Shown: positions 6,043 to 14,173 of the stretch, one piece after another
How positions within the stretch are numbered: the stretch's first letter is position 1
Layout: each line of letters starts with the position of its first letter
DNA from: CAYMLQ01 sp964390795
Lineage (GTDB): Bacteria; Verrucomicrobiota; Kiritimatiellia; RFP12; UBA1067
NCBI GenBank assembly: GCA_964390795.1
Contig: CAYMLQ010000070.1
Span: 1-19,467, forward strand
DNA length: 19,467 nucleotides
Direction of reading: 5' to 3'
Made by a program: the position numbers and the translations under genes
Notes under the pieces: model-generated
Told to the model about the DNA's origin: nothing
The model's input: the letters and a program-made list of their open reading frames with translations, nothing else
Database searches by the model: none

Positions 6043-9000
6043 TTACTCCTTCATCTCTGAAAGCTCGACCTTGGCCAGCTCCGGCTCGGTCAGGCGGCCG
6101 CGCGCATACTTGGCCCACACGCTCTCGGGGTAGTCCCAGGTGAGCCGTTTCAGCATGCGGTACGCGCTGGTGTAGTTCTTCATGCGGATGTAGCTGTCGC
6201 CGCACCAGTACATCGACTGAGCGATCAGCTCGGGCTGCGCCTTCTTCTCGGCGATGATCGACTCGTAGACATTGACCGCTTTCTGCAGTTCCTGGCCGCG
6301 GAGCCAGTTTTCAGCCGAGAGCACCTTGGTCTTGGCCGCGAGCGTGTGTTCCGGGAACCGATCCGACAGACGGGCGAAGACCTGAGCCGCCGTGCGGTAG
6401 AACTCGTTGGCCTGCATCCGGATCTTCTCCTTCTGCACCAGGTCGGTTTCGCCGCCCAAGCGGTCTTCGATCTCCTTGCCCTTGGTCATGAAGTACTGGC
6501 CGAGGCGGGCGATCGTTTCGGCGACCAGCTCGTTCTCCGGATAGCGGTAGGAGAGTTTGACGTACTCTTCGCATGCCGCGTCGATCTCGCCCATCCGCTC
6601 GAAGACCAGCGCCTTCTTGAATTGCGATTTCGGCGCATACTCGCTGTCGGGGTAACCGGCGATCAGGTCGCTGAAGCGGGTGACCGATTCGACAAAGAGC
6701 TTCTTGCGCAGCTCCTCATTCTCGGTCTGCTCCGCGGACTCGAACGCGAGATTGGCCAGCAGGTAATCGGCCTGCACGCGGGCGTCGGTCTTGGGATAGT
6801 CACGGATCGCCTCTTCGAGCAGTTTCTTTCCTTGGGCGATGCCGCGGCGCGCGACCTCCTCCTCTTTGAGCGCGCGGTGCTTTTTGGCCATCTCGAAGTA
6901 GGCTTCGGCCATGGTGAACTGCGTCTGCACCGCGATCTCCGTATCTTGGAAGCGCTTGGTGAACGGCAGCACCTCGCCATCGGCACCTTTGCGGATCGCC
7001 ACCTGACGCTCTGCAGCCAGCCCGTGCGGCGAGCTGTACTTCAGAGTGATGGCCGCCCCGTAGGGAACAGCGATCGTGTCGGGCATCGGGTTTTCGTTCT
7101 TCACGCCCTCATAGACGAGCTGGACGCTCCCCTTGAACACGCCGGTGTTCTCGAAGGTCTCCATCAGCTCCACAGCTTTGGCGGTTTCGGGCGCGTTGTT
7201 GACGAGCAGCGAGAGCGAGATCTTGTCTTTCTCGATGGTCAGGTCGGCCATCGGATCGATGATGCGCAAGTAGAGGCGCTCGCCCACGTGGAGCGCATCG
7301 ATATTTTTCTGATAGCGCTGATCCATCACATCAAATGCGACGTCGGAGGTGAGGTTCACGTCCAGCACCGTCCACTGCGGCGCCTCTTTCGGGGCGGCCG
7401 TGTTGACGGCGATACGGATCACATCGTCCGGCCGCAGGTGGAGCGGCGGGATCTTGTACGACTGCGTGATCGTCCGCGGCTCGCCTTTGTCGTTCAGGCA
7501 GGCGATGCCGATGGTGGTGATGTTGTCATCATCACTGCGGCTCTGCTGCGGGGTCACCGTGGTGGAGGTGTCCATGTTGGCGATGGAGCCGAGCGTGGTC
7601 GGGATCACAAAGGTGAACCGGCCGTCGTCCAGCGGATCCATGGCAAACGGGTCGCCGACGAGGGTGATCTTGTCATAGCCTTCAGGGGGCTTCGGCGCAC
7701 GCAGTTCGGTGATCCCCATGCGGTAGCGGACGGTTCCGGGCAGGGACGGGTCGAAGGGCGCGTCTTCGCCCACGCCGGCCAACTTGCGGGCGGCGGAGGT
7801 CTGCACCACGAGTTCGGCGTCACTGAGCGGCGAGATCGCCAAGGCGGCGTTACGCATCTCGACGATCAGCGGTCCGCCGAGCAAGGACGACGGCGCTTTT
7901 TCCGCCCGCAGCGCAGCCGGGCGAACGGCGTTGAGCGTGCGCGTCATGGGCACGACCTCGCCCGTCGCCACCGTCGGCATGCGCGCCGCGATGGCCACAA
8001 GTTCATTGGAGGTGAGCAGGCGCGACTCGTATTCGAACACGCGCAACTCGGGGGTGGCCGCGCCAGCCTGCTCGACGGTGAACGTCCGCTCCCACGGGAT
8101 GCCGTAGTCGGTGTTTTTCTCGTCTTGATAGCCGATCAGAATGTCGTCACCCGAGGTTACGGTCAACTCCGTGGGGCGCTTGGGTTCCGTCAGAACCGGG
8201 AAGAGGCGGCTGACGAACATGCCGGAGTGCTTGTCGGTCTCAACCGCAGGCAGTTGGATCTTCTTTCCGGCCGTGGTCTGCGCATAGAAGGTGATCTGAT
8301 CCTTCTCCTCGGTCTCGTCGGCATCCGGATCTTGGATAAACACGGTGACGGGCTCGTCCGCACGGTAGCGACGCATCGGCACGAAGAGCGGCTTGCGCAT
8401 GTTGTCGTGGGGATCAACCATTGTCTCCACAAAGTAGGCGCCGATCTGTGCATTGTAGAAGGTCGCGCTCAGGAAGACCTCAATGTTCTGCCGTTCGCGG
8501 TTGATGCTGGAGGGGTCGGCATAGGCCACGGTGACGCGGTCGCCAGGGACAATCTCCAGAATCTGGTTCTTACGCAACGCAAGCACGTCATCGGCGGCGG
8601 GCAGAATCTTCTTATCGGCCGCGTCGGTCAGCCCGACTTTGCGGATGGCGGGCGCATCGGACTCGAAGTCGAAGAGGCCGAAGCGCACCAGCCGGGCGGT
8701 GGTCCCCGGGGAAAAGACGAGTTCAAACTGCGTCCCCGCCTCGTTCGGCTTCAGCTCTGCAGGTTTGAAACCAGAGGGCAGCGCCTCTGGGAGCCACTCG
8801 GCAGCGGTAAAGACCGCCTCTGGGACGCGCGCGGTGTAGGGTTCTTCCGCAATATCCCACAAGAGTTCATAGGCCGCCTGGGTCTGGGATTGAACCGCCG
8901 CATACAAGTCGATCGTGTGGTATCCCTTAGCGAGCGATACTGTCCGCTCATGAGGCGAGGAACCTTCGACCCCGTTCACAGCCAGAATGTACTTCACATT

Positions 9001-12000
9001 CTGGGTGCGGTTCTTGGGATCGAGCTTGAACGTCCGTTTGCGGCGCTCAGGCACATAGAAGGTCCCTTGCAGATGCGCCAGCGCCCAGCTCCCAGGGGCA
9101 TTGTCGCCGCGCAAGCCGATTTTCTGCTCCACCGCACGGATCGCCTGGCGGAGGTCGTCAGCCATCTTTCCTTTGCCCGTCTCGATCGGGTCGTTATTCA
9201 CCAGGAAACCGTAGTCAAAGTACTCTTTGAACTCCTTCAGGCTGCCGGGTGCGCCCGCACGCGGGCTGTACCGGACCATGCGCAGGCGGAGCGAGCCGTC
9301 CCACGCGGGCACGGTGGCGGGCCAAGCGGCCACTGTCGTATACTCCGTGCCGTTCATCGAGGTCTGCACCGCAAACCGTTTGAGGGTGCGGCCGGTGACG
9401 TCGGCCAGCAACGACAGTTTGCCGAGGGTGATGTTGTTGTTCAGGTCGATCGTGAACCGCTTGTGGCGGTTCTTGTCACCCAAGGCGACCCACGGCGGCA
9501 GGTTCATGTCACCGGCGATCACGAAATTCGGCTGGCGCCCCTCCTCCGTGTCGGAAGCGAACGCGGTGGCCGATGCGGTCGCGGTTGGCAGCCGGCCCTC
9601 AAAGACACCCGAGTGGGTCTCGGTCTCTTCGAGGACGAACAGATCCACCACGTCTCCGCTGCTGGCCATCACCCGCACGGTGGCCGTGTCCTTCTGGGGC
9701 GTGGCGCTACGGTCCGGGTCGATCATGCGGATATAGACAGGGTTGCCGGGTTTGATTTCGTCTGCGGAGCGGAGCGTGCTCAGCGGCGCGGTCCGCTCTT
9801 CCTCGATCTTCTCGCGCTGGCGAATCATCTGCTCCAGCGCCCGCTCCTCCTGCTCCTCGCGGGTCAGGATGCGTCCGGAAGAGGCATAGAGCTCAGCGTC
9901 GGTGATGACCTCGACGGTCACCGTCTCAGCGGCGCTCACGCCAGCCGCTTTGCGGAACCGGTCAGAAAAACCATAGTGGACCTTGTCGCGACCGAGCACC
10001 TGCAGCAGGCGGTCACCTTTCTTGGTCGGCGCCAGCGCCGTGGCGATCTCGCCGCGGAACTTGGTTTTGGAATCGCCAAAGGTGAGGAGCATGAAATGCT
10101 CCTCATCGCCCGAATCGGTCCACACGCGGATCTCGACATCGGTTGTTTTGCCGACCACGGCGAGCGTGCGGTCTTCGAGGCCGACGCGCAGCGCCCGACC
10201 GGGAATCAGCGTCTGCTGGTCAGCGGAGAGGCCGATCTTCAGCTCGGTGGCTTCGACCAGCTTCTTGGTGCGGACATTCAGTTCGCCTTCGAGCAGGCCC
10301 GCTTGGGCATGGTTCGGCGCGACGGCGAACACGCGGTTGATCGCATCGCGCGCGCCGGCGTAGTCCTCTTGGTCGAACTTGAGCAGCGCCATCTGGTAGC
10401 GCGCCTCGGCTTGAATGGTGACATCACGCTGGCGGTCAAGCTTGTCGAGCCGCTCGAAGGCCGCGTCAAAGTGGCGTGTGAGCCGGTCGACTTCGGCGAT
10501 CTTCAGTTCGGCGCGCTTGGAGCCGTAGGTTCCGGCGAATTCGCGCGCCACGGCCACGCGGTCATACTGGGCGCGGGCGCGAGGATACTCCTGCCGGACG
10601 AAGGCGATGTCCGCATAGGCGATCAGCATCTGCGCCCGCGTCTCGGGATCGAACCCCTGCGGCGCCGCGTCGATCCATTGGATGAGCGTCCGCGCCAGTT
10701 CGTCGGCTTGGTCAAACTGCCCCAGCGTCGTGCGGCGTTCGACAATCCAGATGGTGAAGCCCAGATCGAGATCTTTGAACTCGGAGAGGGCGAGTTGCGG
10801 CGCCTGCAGGTAGTGCTCCCACGCGCTGTCGAGGCGGCCCGCATGGAACAGCGCTTGGGCGGCCAGGATCGGGTAACGACGGTCCGAGCGATCGACCAAG
10901 AGTCCGCCGCCCGCCTGGGCCTGCGACTTAGTCCGCATGGCCGTCAGGGAGTTGCGAATATCCTCCGGCAGGCGCGAGGAGGCGATCTCGAGACCGGTCA
11001 CGCTGTAGGTAGAGGCGGCGATGGACTGGTCGTCCTCCATGAGCTTGGCGGTGAAGCCGGCGATCATCAGCATGGTCTCGCGGCGGTTCTGCTCATAGGC
11101 GATGCGCCACATCTCAGGGATCAGGGGGAGCAGTTCGCCGAAGCGCCCGCGCGCCGAGAGCCCATCGTTCAGGCGCTGCATCAGAAGCTCTTCGGTGCCG
11201 GTCCATCCGGTCCAGCGCGTATAGCGGAAGCAGTCGGCAAGCGTGAGCAGCTCCTCATCGGTAAGCGGCGCCGTGCCCGTGAGCGGCAAGCCGGTGAGTT
11301 GCGGCAGGGGGGGCAGTCCGAGGTAGTACGGCATCTCCTTGGCGCGCGTCGTGTATTCCCGCAGCCGATCGAAGAACGCCTTGCGCTTCTCGGGCGAGTC
11401 GGCCAGCATCCAGCCGATGGACGTCGTGCCGGCCGCCGTGCCGTCAAAGCGCGTCTTGCCGTATTCCGCCTGGATCTTGGACATATAGGCGCTGATCAGC
11501 GGCCCGTCGGCATTCAGCACACGCCACGAGATGGCCCAGTATTGGTCGCGCGTATACTTGGCGGGAGCGGCGGGCGTCCCCACGAAATTATAGGAGGTGT
11601 CGGCGGTAAACAACTCGGCCACAGCGTTGGCCACCTTCTTCAGCCGGTCATGCCCGTAGTTCCAATAGGCGTCGTCCACTTTCCCGGTGCGTTTGATCTC
11701 GGCGACCATGCGGTCGTCGAACCACGTCTCGGCCGGGTACTTGTCACGCAGCGATGAGAACTCGTTGCGGATCAGCGCCAGGTAACTGCACGTCGGGCCG
11801 GGGTGCCACATGCTGACGTTCTGCTTGGTAAAAATGTCGCGTTCGACGAGTGCGGAGACGAGGGCCTTGGCCTGCTCACCTTCCTGCCTGACCACGCCCC
11901 GGTACCAGTTGAACAGTTCGCCGTCCCAGACGTCTTTGGCGGTGCGCGCTTCGATCGCTTTGGCCAGCGTGTCGGCAAGCGCGTCGCGCATCGCGTTGTC

Positions 12001-14139
12001 CTCGTTGCGCGCGCGGATCGTCCAACTATCCCAGCGCCACCCATTGCGGCTGGCGAGTTGGCGGATGCAGGCCTGGGCGCCGCGCGTGTGGGTCGGGGTG
12101 GCCAAGCGCAGCGTGAGCTGGTCGGCGAGAATCTCCATCTGCTGGCCGAAGCATTCGAGCTTCTCGTCACGCGGCGTCATGAGCAGTTCGAGCAGCGCCT
12201 CGCCGAAGGGCGCCTTGTTCTTCTGGTACTCGCGAATCGCGGCGTAAATCGGCTTGGCGGCGGCCGCGTATGCGGCGGCGTCACCCGACCAGACGGCCTT
12301 GATCAGGGCGGCGACCTCGCGGCACTGCGGGTTCGGCGCCTGGGCCGGATCCGGGTCGCTCTCTACCGCCAGCTTGAACGCCGCCTCCAGTTTGGCGATC
12401 TGGGCAACGACGGCCTCCAGCGCCGTGCGGCTCTTCACCGAGGCCTCGTCGGTTTTTCCGGCGAGCTTGTCAAAGTCGCGGCGTGTCTCCTGCGCCCAGC
12501 GGCGGAATTCGTTGAGCGCCGGTTCGAAGACCTTATCGCGCTTCTCGCCCACGAACGGTACCCAGGAGAGCTTGCCGAGGAGGGCCATGTAGCGGTCGCG
12601 CCGGGCGGCGTCCTGGCTGCAATAGCCCCAGACGTTGCGCAGGGCGTGACGCACGTGGTTCGGCGAGAACGGCGTCATCACGCTGTTAAACAACGCACCG
12701 TCCATGAAAGCCAACTGCGCCTCATAGATGAAGGCCTCACGCTCAGCGCCGCCGGCCGGAATCTTCAGATAGGCCCAGGCGGGAATGATCTGGTTGAAGA
12801 CCAGGTCGGGGAGCGCCTCAACGTTGTTTCTGCCGCGGTCATTGAAGGGCGTGTACCAGGCGGCCTGGCTGAGCAGGTGCTGGATCGAGCCGTTGACGTC
12901 GTTGGCGGCGGCCATGGCGTTGATGACCGCGGCGCCGGGGAAGGCGCTGGCGGCCAGGAACTGGGATTGGGCCTTGTAGAGCGGCGCATTGGTCGTTTGG
13001 GTGATCCACGGCAACCGCGCGATGCCGGAGGCCTTCTGGAAGGCCTGGGGGTGTTTGCCGCCAAGCGCAACCCATTGGTCGGCGGTGGCGAGGCGGCTAA
13101 CGGGTAGCCCCGGCCAGTCTCCGTTGAGGAACTTGATCTGGTCGGCCTCGGGGAGCTTGCTGAAGCCGACGGCGGCGAAGAACTCCTGTTTTTTCGTGGG
13201 CAGCGTGTTCCAGACCGCGTCATCGGGCCGCTCGGGGCCGCCGCCGAAGGCCGCCATGATGTGGCGCAGCGTCTGTTCCCTGGGATCGCTTTCGAGATAG
13301 GCGCGGGCTGCGGCAAGCACCGGTTCGAATTCGCGGGCCAGCACCGCGGGGTCCTTTCCGGCGCGGGTCTCGTGGAAGGCGATGTTCTCAATGAAAAATC
13401 CGAGCCGGGCGGCGCGGATCGGGTCCTCCCGGATAAGCGGAATGATGGTCCGTCCGGACAGGATGGCCTCGGCATTGCCGGGGTAGACCGAGGCGAGTCG
13501 TTCGATCAGCCGGTCCACGTGGTGCCAATAGGCGAAGCGCTCCTGCTCGAGCGGCAGCTTTTCGGAGAAGATCGAGGCCAGCCGTTTGGCCATTGCGCCG
13601 GTGGCGCGGCGCTCCCAGCAGCGCTCGAGGAACCAGCCGTCAAACTGCTTCACTTGGGCGGACTGGCGGTATTTGTCACCGTAGTCGGCGTTGGCCGCAA
13701 AGGCATCGTCGACTTGCTTGGTGTAGTCGGTCAGGGCGCGGAAGAGCTCGGCGGCCGCCTCCGACGAATCGGCGTTGGCCGGCGCGTTGCGGAAGAACTG
13801 CTTGTAGCGAGACGCGGCCAGCCGGAAATCACCGGCCAGCATTGCGTTTTGCGCCGCCAGGCGCAGCACGCGCGGCGTGGGGTCGGGGTTGCGCGACAGG
13901 AAGCTGCGCACCACGCCGGCAACCGGATGTGGGCAGCCAAGGTCGCGGCCCTCGTTCAGCAGCTTGACCACGTCGTCTGCCGACAGGCCGTCAGAGGCGC
14001 GCTGGGCGCGGGCCAGCAGCTCGTTGAACGCGGCCAGCCGGGGATTTTCCGCGGCATCGGCAGGAGCGGCCGCGGGTGTTTGCGAGAGGGCCGGCCACAT
14101 CGAGCCGAGCGCGCAGGCGATAAGAAGGATACGCTTCAT
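6043..14139 (-). CDS. Giant 2698-aa secreted protein: alpha-solenoid, beta-sandwich modules, C-terminal TPRs
   Basis: An exported protein with signal peptide MKRILLIACALGSMWPALSQ. I chose the ATG at 14139 because AGGAG lies seven bases upstream; an in-frame TTG further upstream would spoil the signal sequence. Residues about 25-1300 are helical, with clear TPR-like pairs near 1090-1290. Beta modules follow: 1314-1393 (homologous to part of the 737-aa neighbour), a charged helix at about 1425-1458 (LTREEQEERALEQMIRQREK), and modules at 1462-1519, 1928-1983 and 2284-2344 that share DPD/DPM, KD and ETxxxSG/TG-h-F motifs. Between these, about 1536-1633 looks discoidin-like and about 1680-1760 looks PA14-like (weak guesses). 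Residues from about 2400 to the end are TPR/CpoB-like (for example YPDSEYAPKSQFKKALVFER). No other membrane span, sortase motif or C-terminal sorting signal was seen. It is probably periplasmic or outer-membrane-associated, and the likely load or scaffold of the neighbouring motor. Confidence 0.9.
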   Translation of the reverse strand: MKRILLIACALGSMWPALSQTPAAAPADAAENPRLAAFNELLARAQRASDGLSADDVVKLLNEGRDLGCPHPVAGVVRSFLSRNPDPTPRVLRLAAQNAMLAGDFRLAASRYKQFFRNAPANADSSEAAAELFRALTDYTKQVDDAFAANADYGDKYRQSAQVKQFDGWFLERCWERRATGAMAKRLASIFSEKLPLEQERFAYWHHVDRLIERLASVYPGNAEAILSGRTIIPLIREDPIRAARLGFFIENIAFHETRAGKDPAVLAREFEPVLAAARAYLESDPREQTLRHIMAAFGGGPERPDDAVWNTLPTKKQEFFAAVGFSKLPEADQIKFLNGDWPGLPVSRLATADQWVALGGKHPQAFQKASGIARLPWITQTTNAPLYKAQSQFLAASAFPGAAVINAMAAANDVNGSIQHLLSQAAWYTPFNDRGRNNVEALPDLVFNQIIPAWAYLKIPAGGAEREAFIYEAQLAFMDGALFNSVMTPFSPNHVRHALRNVWGYCSQDAARRDRYMALLGKLSWVPFVGEKRDKVFEPALNEFRRWAQETRRDFDKLAGKTDEASVKSRTALEAVVAQIAKLEAAFKLAVESDPDPAQAPNPQCREVAALIKAVWSGDAAAYAAAAKPIYAAIREYQKNKAPFGEALLELLMTPRDEKLECFGQQMEILADQLTLRLATPTHTRGAQACIRQLASRNGWRWDSWTIRARNEDNAMRDALADTLAKAIEARTAKDVWDGELFNWYRGVVRQEGEQAKALVSALVERDIFTKQNVSMWHPGPTCSYLALIRNEFSSLRDKYPAETWFDDRMVAEIKRTGKVDDAYWNYGHDRLKKVANAVAELFTADTSYNFVGTPAAPAKYTRDQYWAISWRVLNADGPLISAYMSKIQAEYGKTRFDGTAAGTTSIGWMLADSPEKRKAFFDRLREYTTRAKEMPYYLGLPPLPQLTGLPLTGTAPLTDEELLTLADCFRYTRWTGWTGTEELLMQRLNDGLSARGRFGELLPLIPEMWRIAYEQNRRETMLMIAGFTAKLMEDDQSIAASTYSVTGLEIASSRLPEDIRNSLTAMRTKSQAQAGGGLLVDRSDRRYPILAAQALFHAGRLDSAWEHYLQAPQLALSEFKDLDLGFTIWIVERRTTLGQFDQADELARTLIQWIDAAPQGFDPETRAQMLIAYADIAFVRQEYPRARAQYDRVAVAREFAGTYGSKRAELKIAEVDRLTRHFDAAFERLDKLDRQRDVTIQAEARYQMALLKFDQEDYAGARDAINRVFAVAPNHAQAGLLEGELNVRTKKLVEATELKIGLSADQQTLIPGRALRVGLEDRTLAVVGKTTDVEIRVWTDSGDEEHFMLLTFGDSKTKFRGEIATALAPTKKGDRLLQVLGRDKVHYGFSDRFRKAAGVSAAETVTVEVITDAELYASSGRILTREEQEERALEQMIRQREKIEEERTAPLSTLRSADEIKPGNPVYIRMIDPDRSATPQKDTATVRVMASSGDVVDLFVLEETETHSGVFEGRLPTATASATAFASDTEEGRQPNFVIAGDMNLPPWVALGDKNRHKRFTIDLNNNITLGKLSLLADVTGRTLKRFAVQTSMNGTEYTTVAAWPATVPAWDGSLRLRMVRYSPRAGAPGSLKEFKEYFDYGFLVNNDPIETGKGKMADDLRQAIRAVEQKIGLRGDNAPGSWALAHLQGTFYVPERRKRTFKLDPKNRTQNVKYILAVNGVEGSSPHERTVSLAKGYHTIDLYAAVQSQTQAAYELLWDIAEEPYTARVPEAVFTAAEWLPEALPSGFKPAELKPNEAGTQFELVFSPGTTARLVRFGLFDFESDAPAIRKVGLTDAADKKILPAADDVLALRKNQILEIVPGDRVTVAYADPSSINRERQNIEVFLSATFYNAQIGAYFVETMVDPHDNMRKPLFVPMRRYRADEPVTVFIQDPDADETEEKDQITFYAQTTAGKKIQLPAVETDKHSGMFVSRLFPVLTEPKRPTELTVTSGDDILIGYQDEKNTDYGIPWERTFTVEQAGAATPELRVFEYESRLLTSNELVAIAARMPTVATGEVVPMTRTLNAVRPAALRAEKAPSSLLGGPLIVEMRNAALAISPLSDAELVVQTSAARKLAGVGEDAPFDPSLPGTVRYRMGITELRAPKPPEGYDKITLVGDPFAMDPLDDGRFTFVIPTTLGSIANMDTSTTVTPQQSRSDDDNITTIGIACLNDKGEPRTITQSYKIPPLHLRPDDVIRIAVNTAAPKEAPQWTVLDVNLTSDVAFDVMDQRYQKNIDALHVGERLYLRIIDPMADLTIEKDKISLSLLVNNAPETAKAVELMETFENTGVFKGSVQLVYEGVKNENPMPDTIAVPYGAAITLKYSSPHGLAAERQVAIRKGADGEVLPFTKRFQDTEIAVQTQFTMAEAYFEMAKKHRALKEEEVARRGIAQGKKLLEEAIRDYPKTDARVQADYLLANLAFESAEQTENEELRKKLFVESVTRFSDLIAGYPDSEYAPKSQFKKALVFERMGEIDAACEEYVKLSYRYPENELVAETIARLGQYFMTKGKEIEDRLGGETDLVQKEKIRMQANEFYRTAAQVFARLSDRFPEHTLAAKTKVLSAENWLRGQELQKAVNVYESIIAEKKAQPELIAQSMYWCGDSYIRMKNYTSAYRMLKRLTWDYPESVWAKYARGRLTEPELAKVELSEMKE
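7108..7290 (-). repeat. Beta module copy in the giant protein (residues 2284-2344)
   Basis: Protein-level repeat: begins GERLYLRIIDPMADLTIEKD and closes with ETFENTGVFKGSVQLVYE. It matches the other modules in the order hydrophobic strand, I-x-DP, E-KD, strand, ET-x-x-x-(S/T)G-h-F, strand. It is followed downstream by a strand similar to the 'GD-x-h-x-h-x-Y' element (YGAAITLKYSS). Confidence 0.6.
8191..8358 (-). repeat. Beta module copy in the giant protein (residues 1928-1983)
   Basis: Protein-level repeat: begins DEPVTVFIQDPDADETEEKD and closes with VETDKHSGMFVSRLFPVL. It is followed by TSGDDILIGYQDEKN, the 'GD-h-h-h-x-Y-x-D' strand that also ends other modules. Confidence 0.65.
9583..9756 (-). 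repeat. Beta module copy in the giant protein (residues 1462-1519)
   Basis: Protein-level repeat: begins IKPGNPVYIRMIDPDRSATP and closes with LEETETHSGVFEGRLPT. Together with the copies at 8191-8358 and 7108-7290 it defines the motif order I-x-DPD, KD, ET-x-x-x-SG-h-F. Confidence 0.65.
9961..10200 (-). repeat. Beta module shared with the 737-aa protein, giant copy (residues 1314-1393)
   Basis: Eighty residues that align almost without gaps to residues 208-289 of the 737-aa protein. Shared blocks are GR-x-x-x-V at the start, E/V-I-x-V-x-T-(D/S)(S/G)G near the middle, and near the end KKGDRLLQVLGRDKV against KPGDRVLQVIGGEEV, closing with an aromatic-x-x-D. This is the strongest evidence that the two large secreted proteins are related. 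Confidence 0.75.
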
Positions 14140-14173
14140 AGGGTCTTTCTCCTGTTGGGTCTTTTCCAAGCGG

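Noticed and set aside
6346..11757. A 1803-codon open frame on the plus strand opposite the giant gene
   Set aside because: It has no signal, domain or repeat logic, and its composition (many His, Arg, Gly, Val in no pattern) is that of an antisense shadow. High GC and avoidance of TTA/CTA/TCA codons in the real gene leave this frame without stops.
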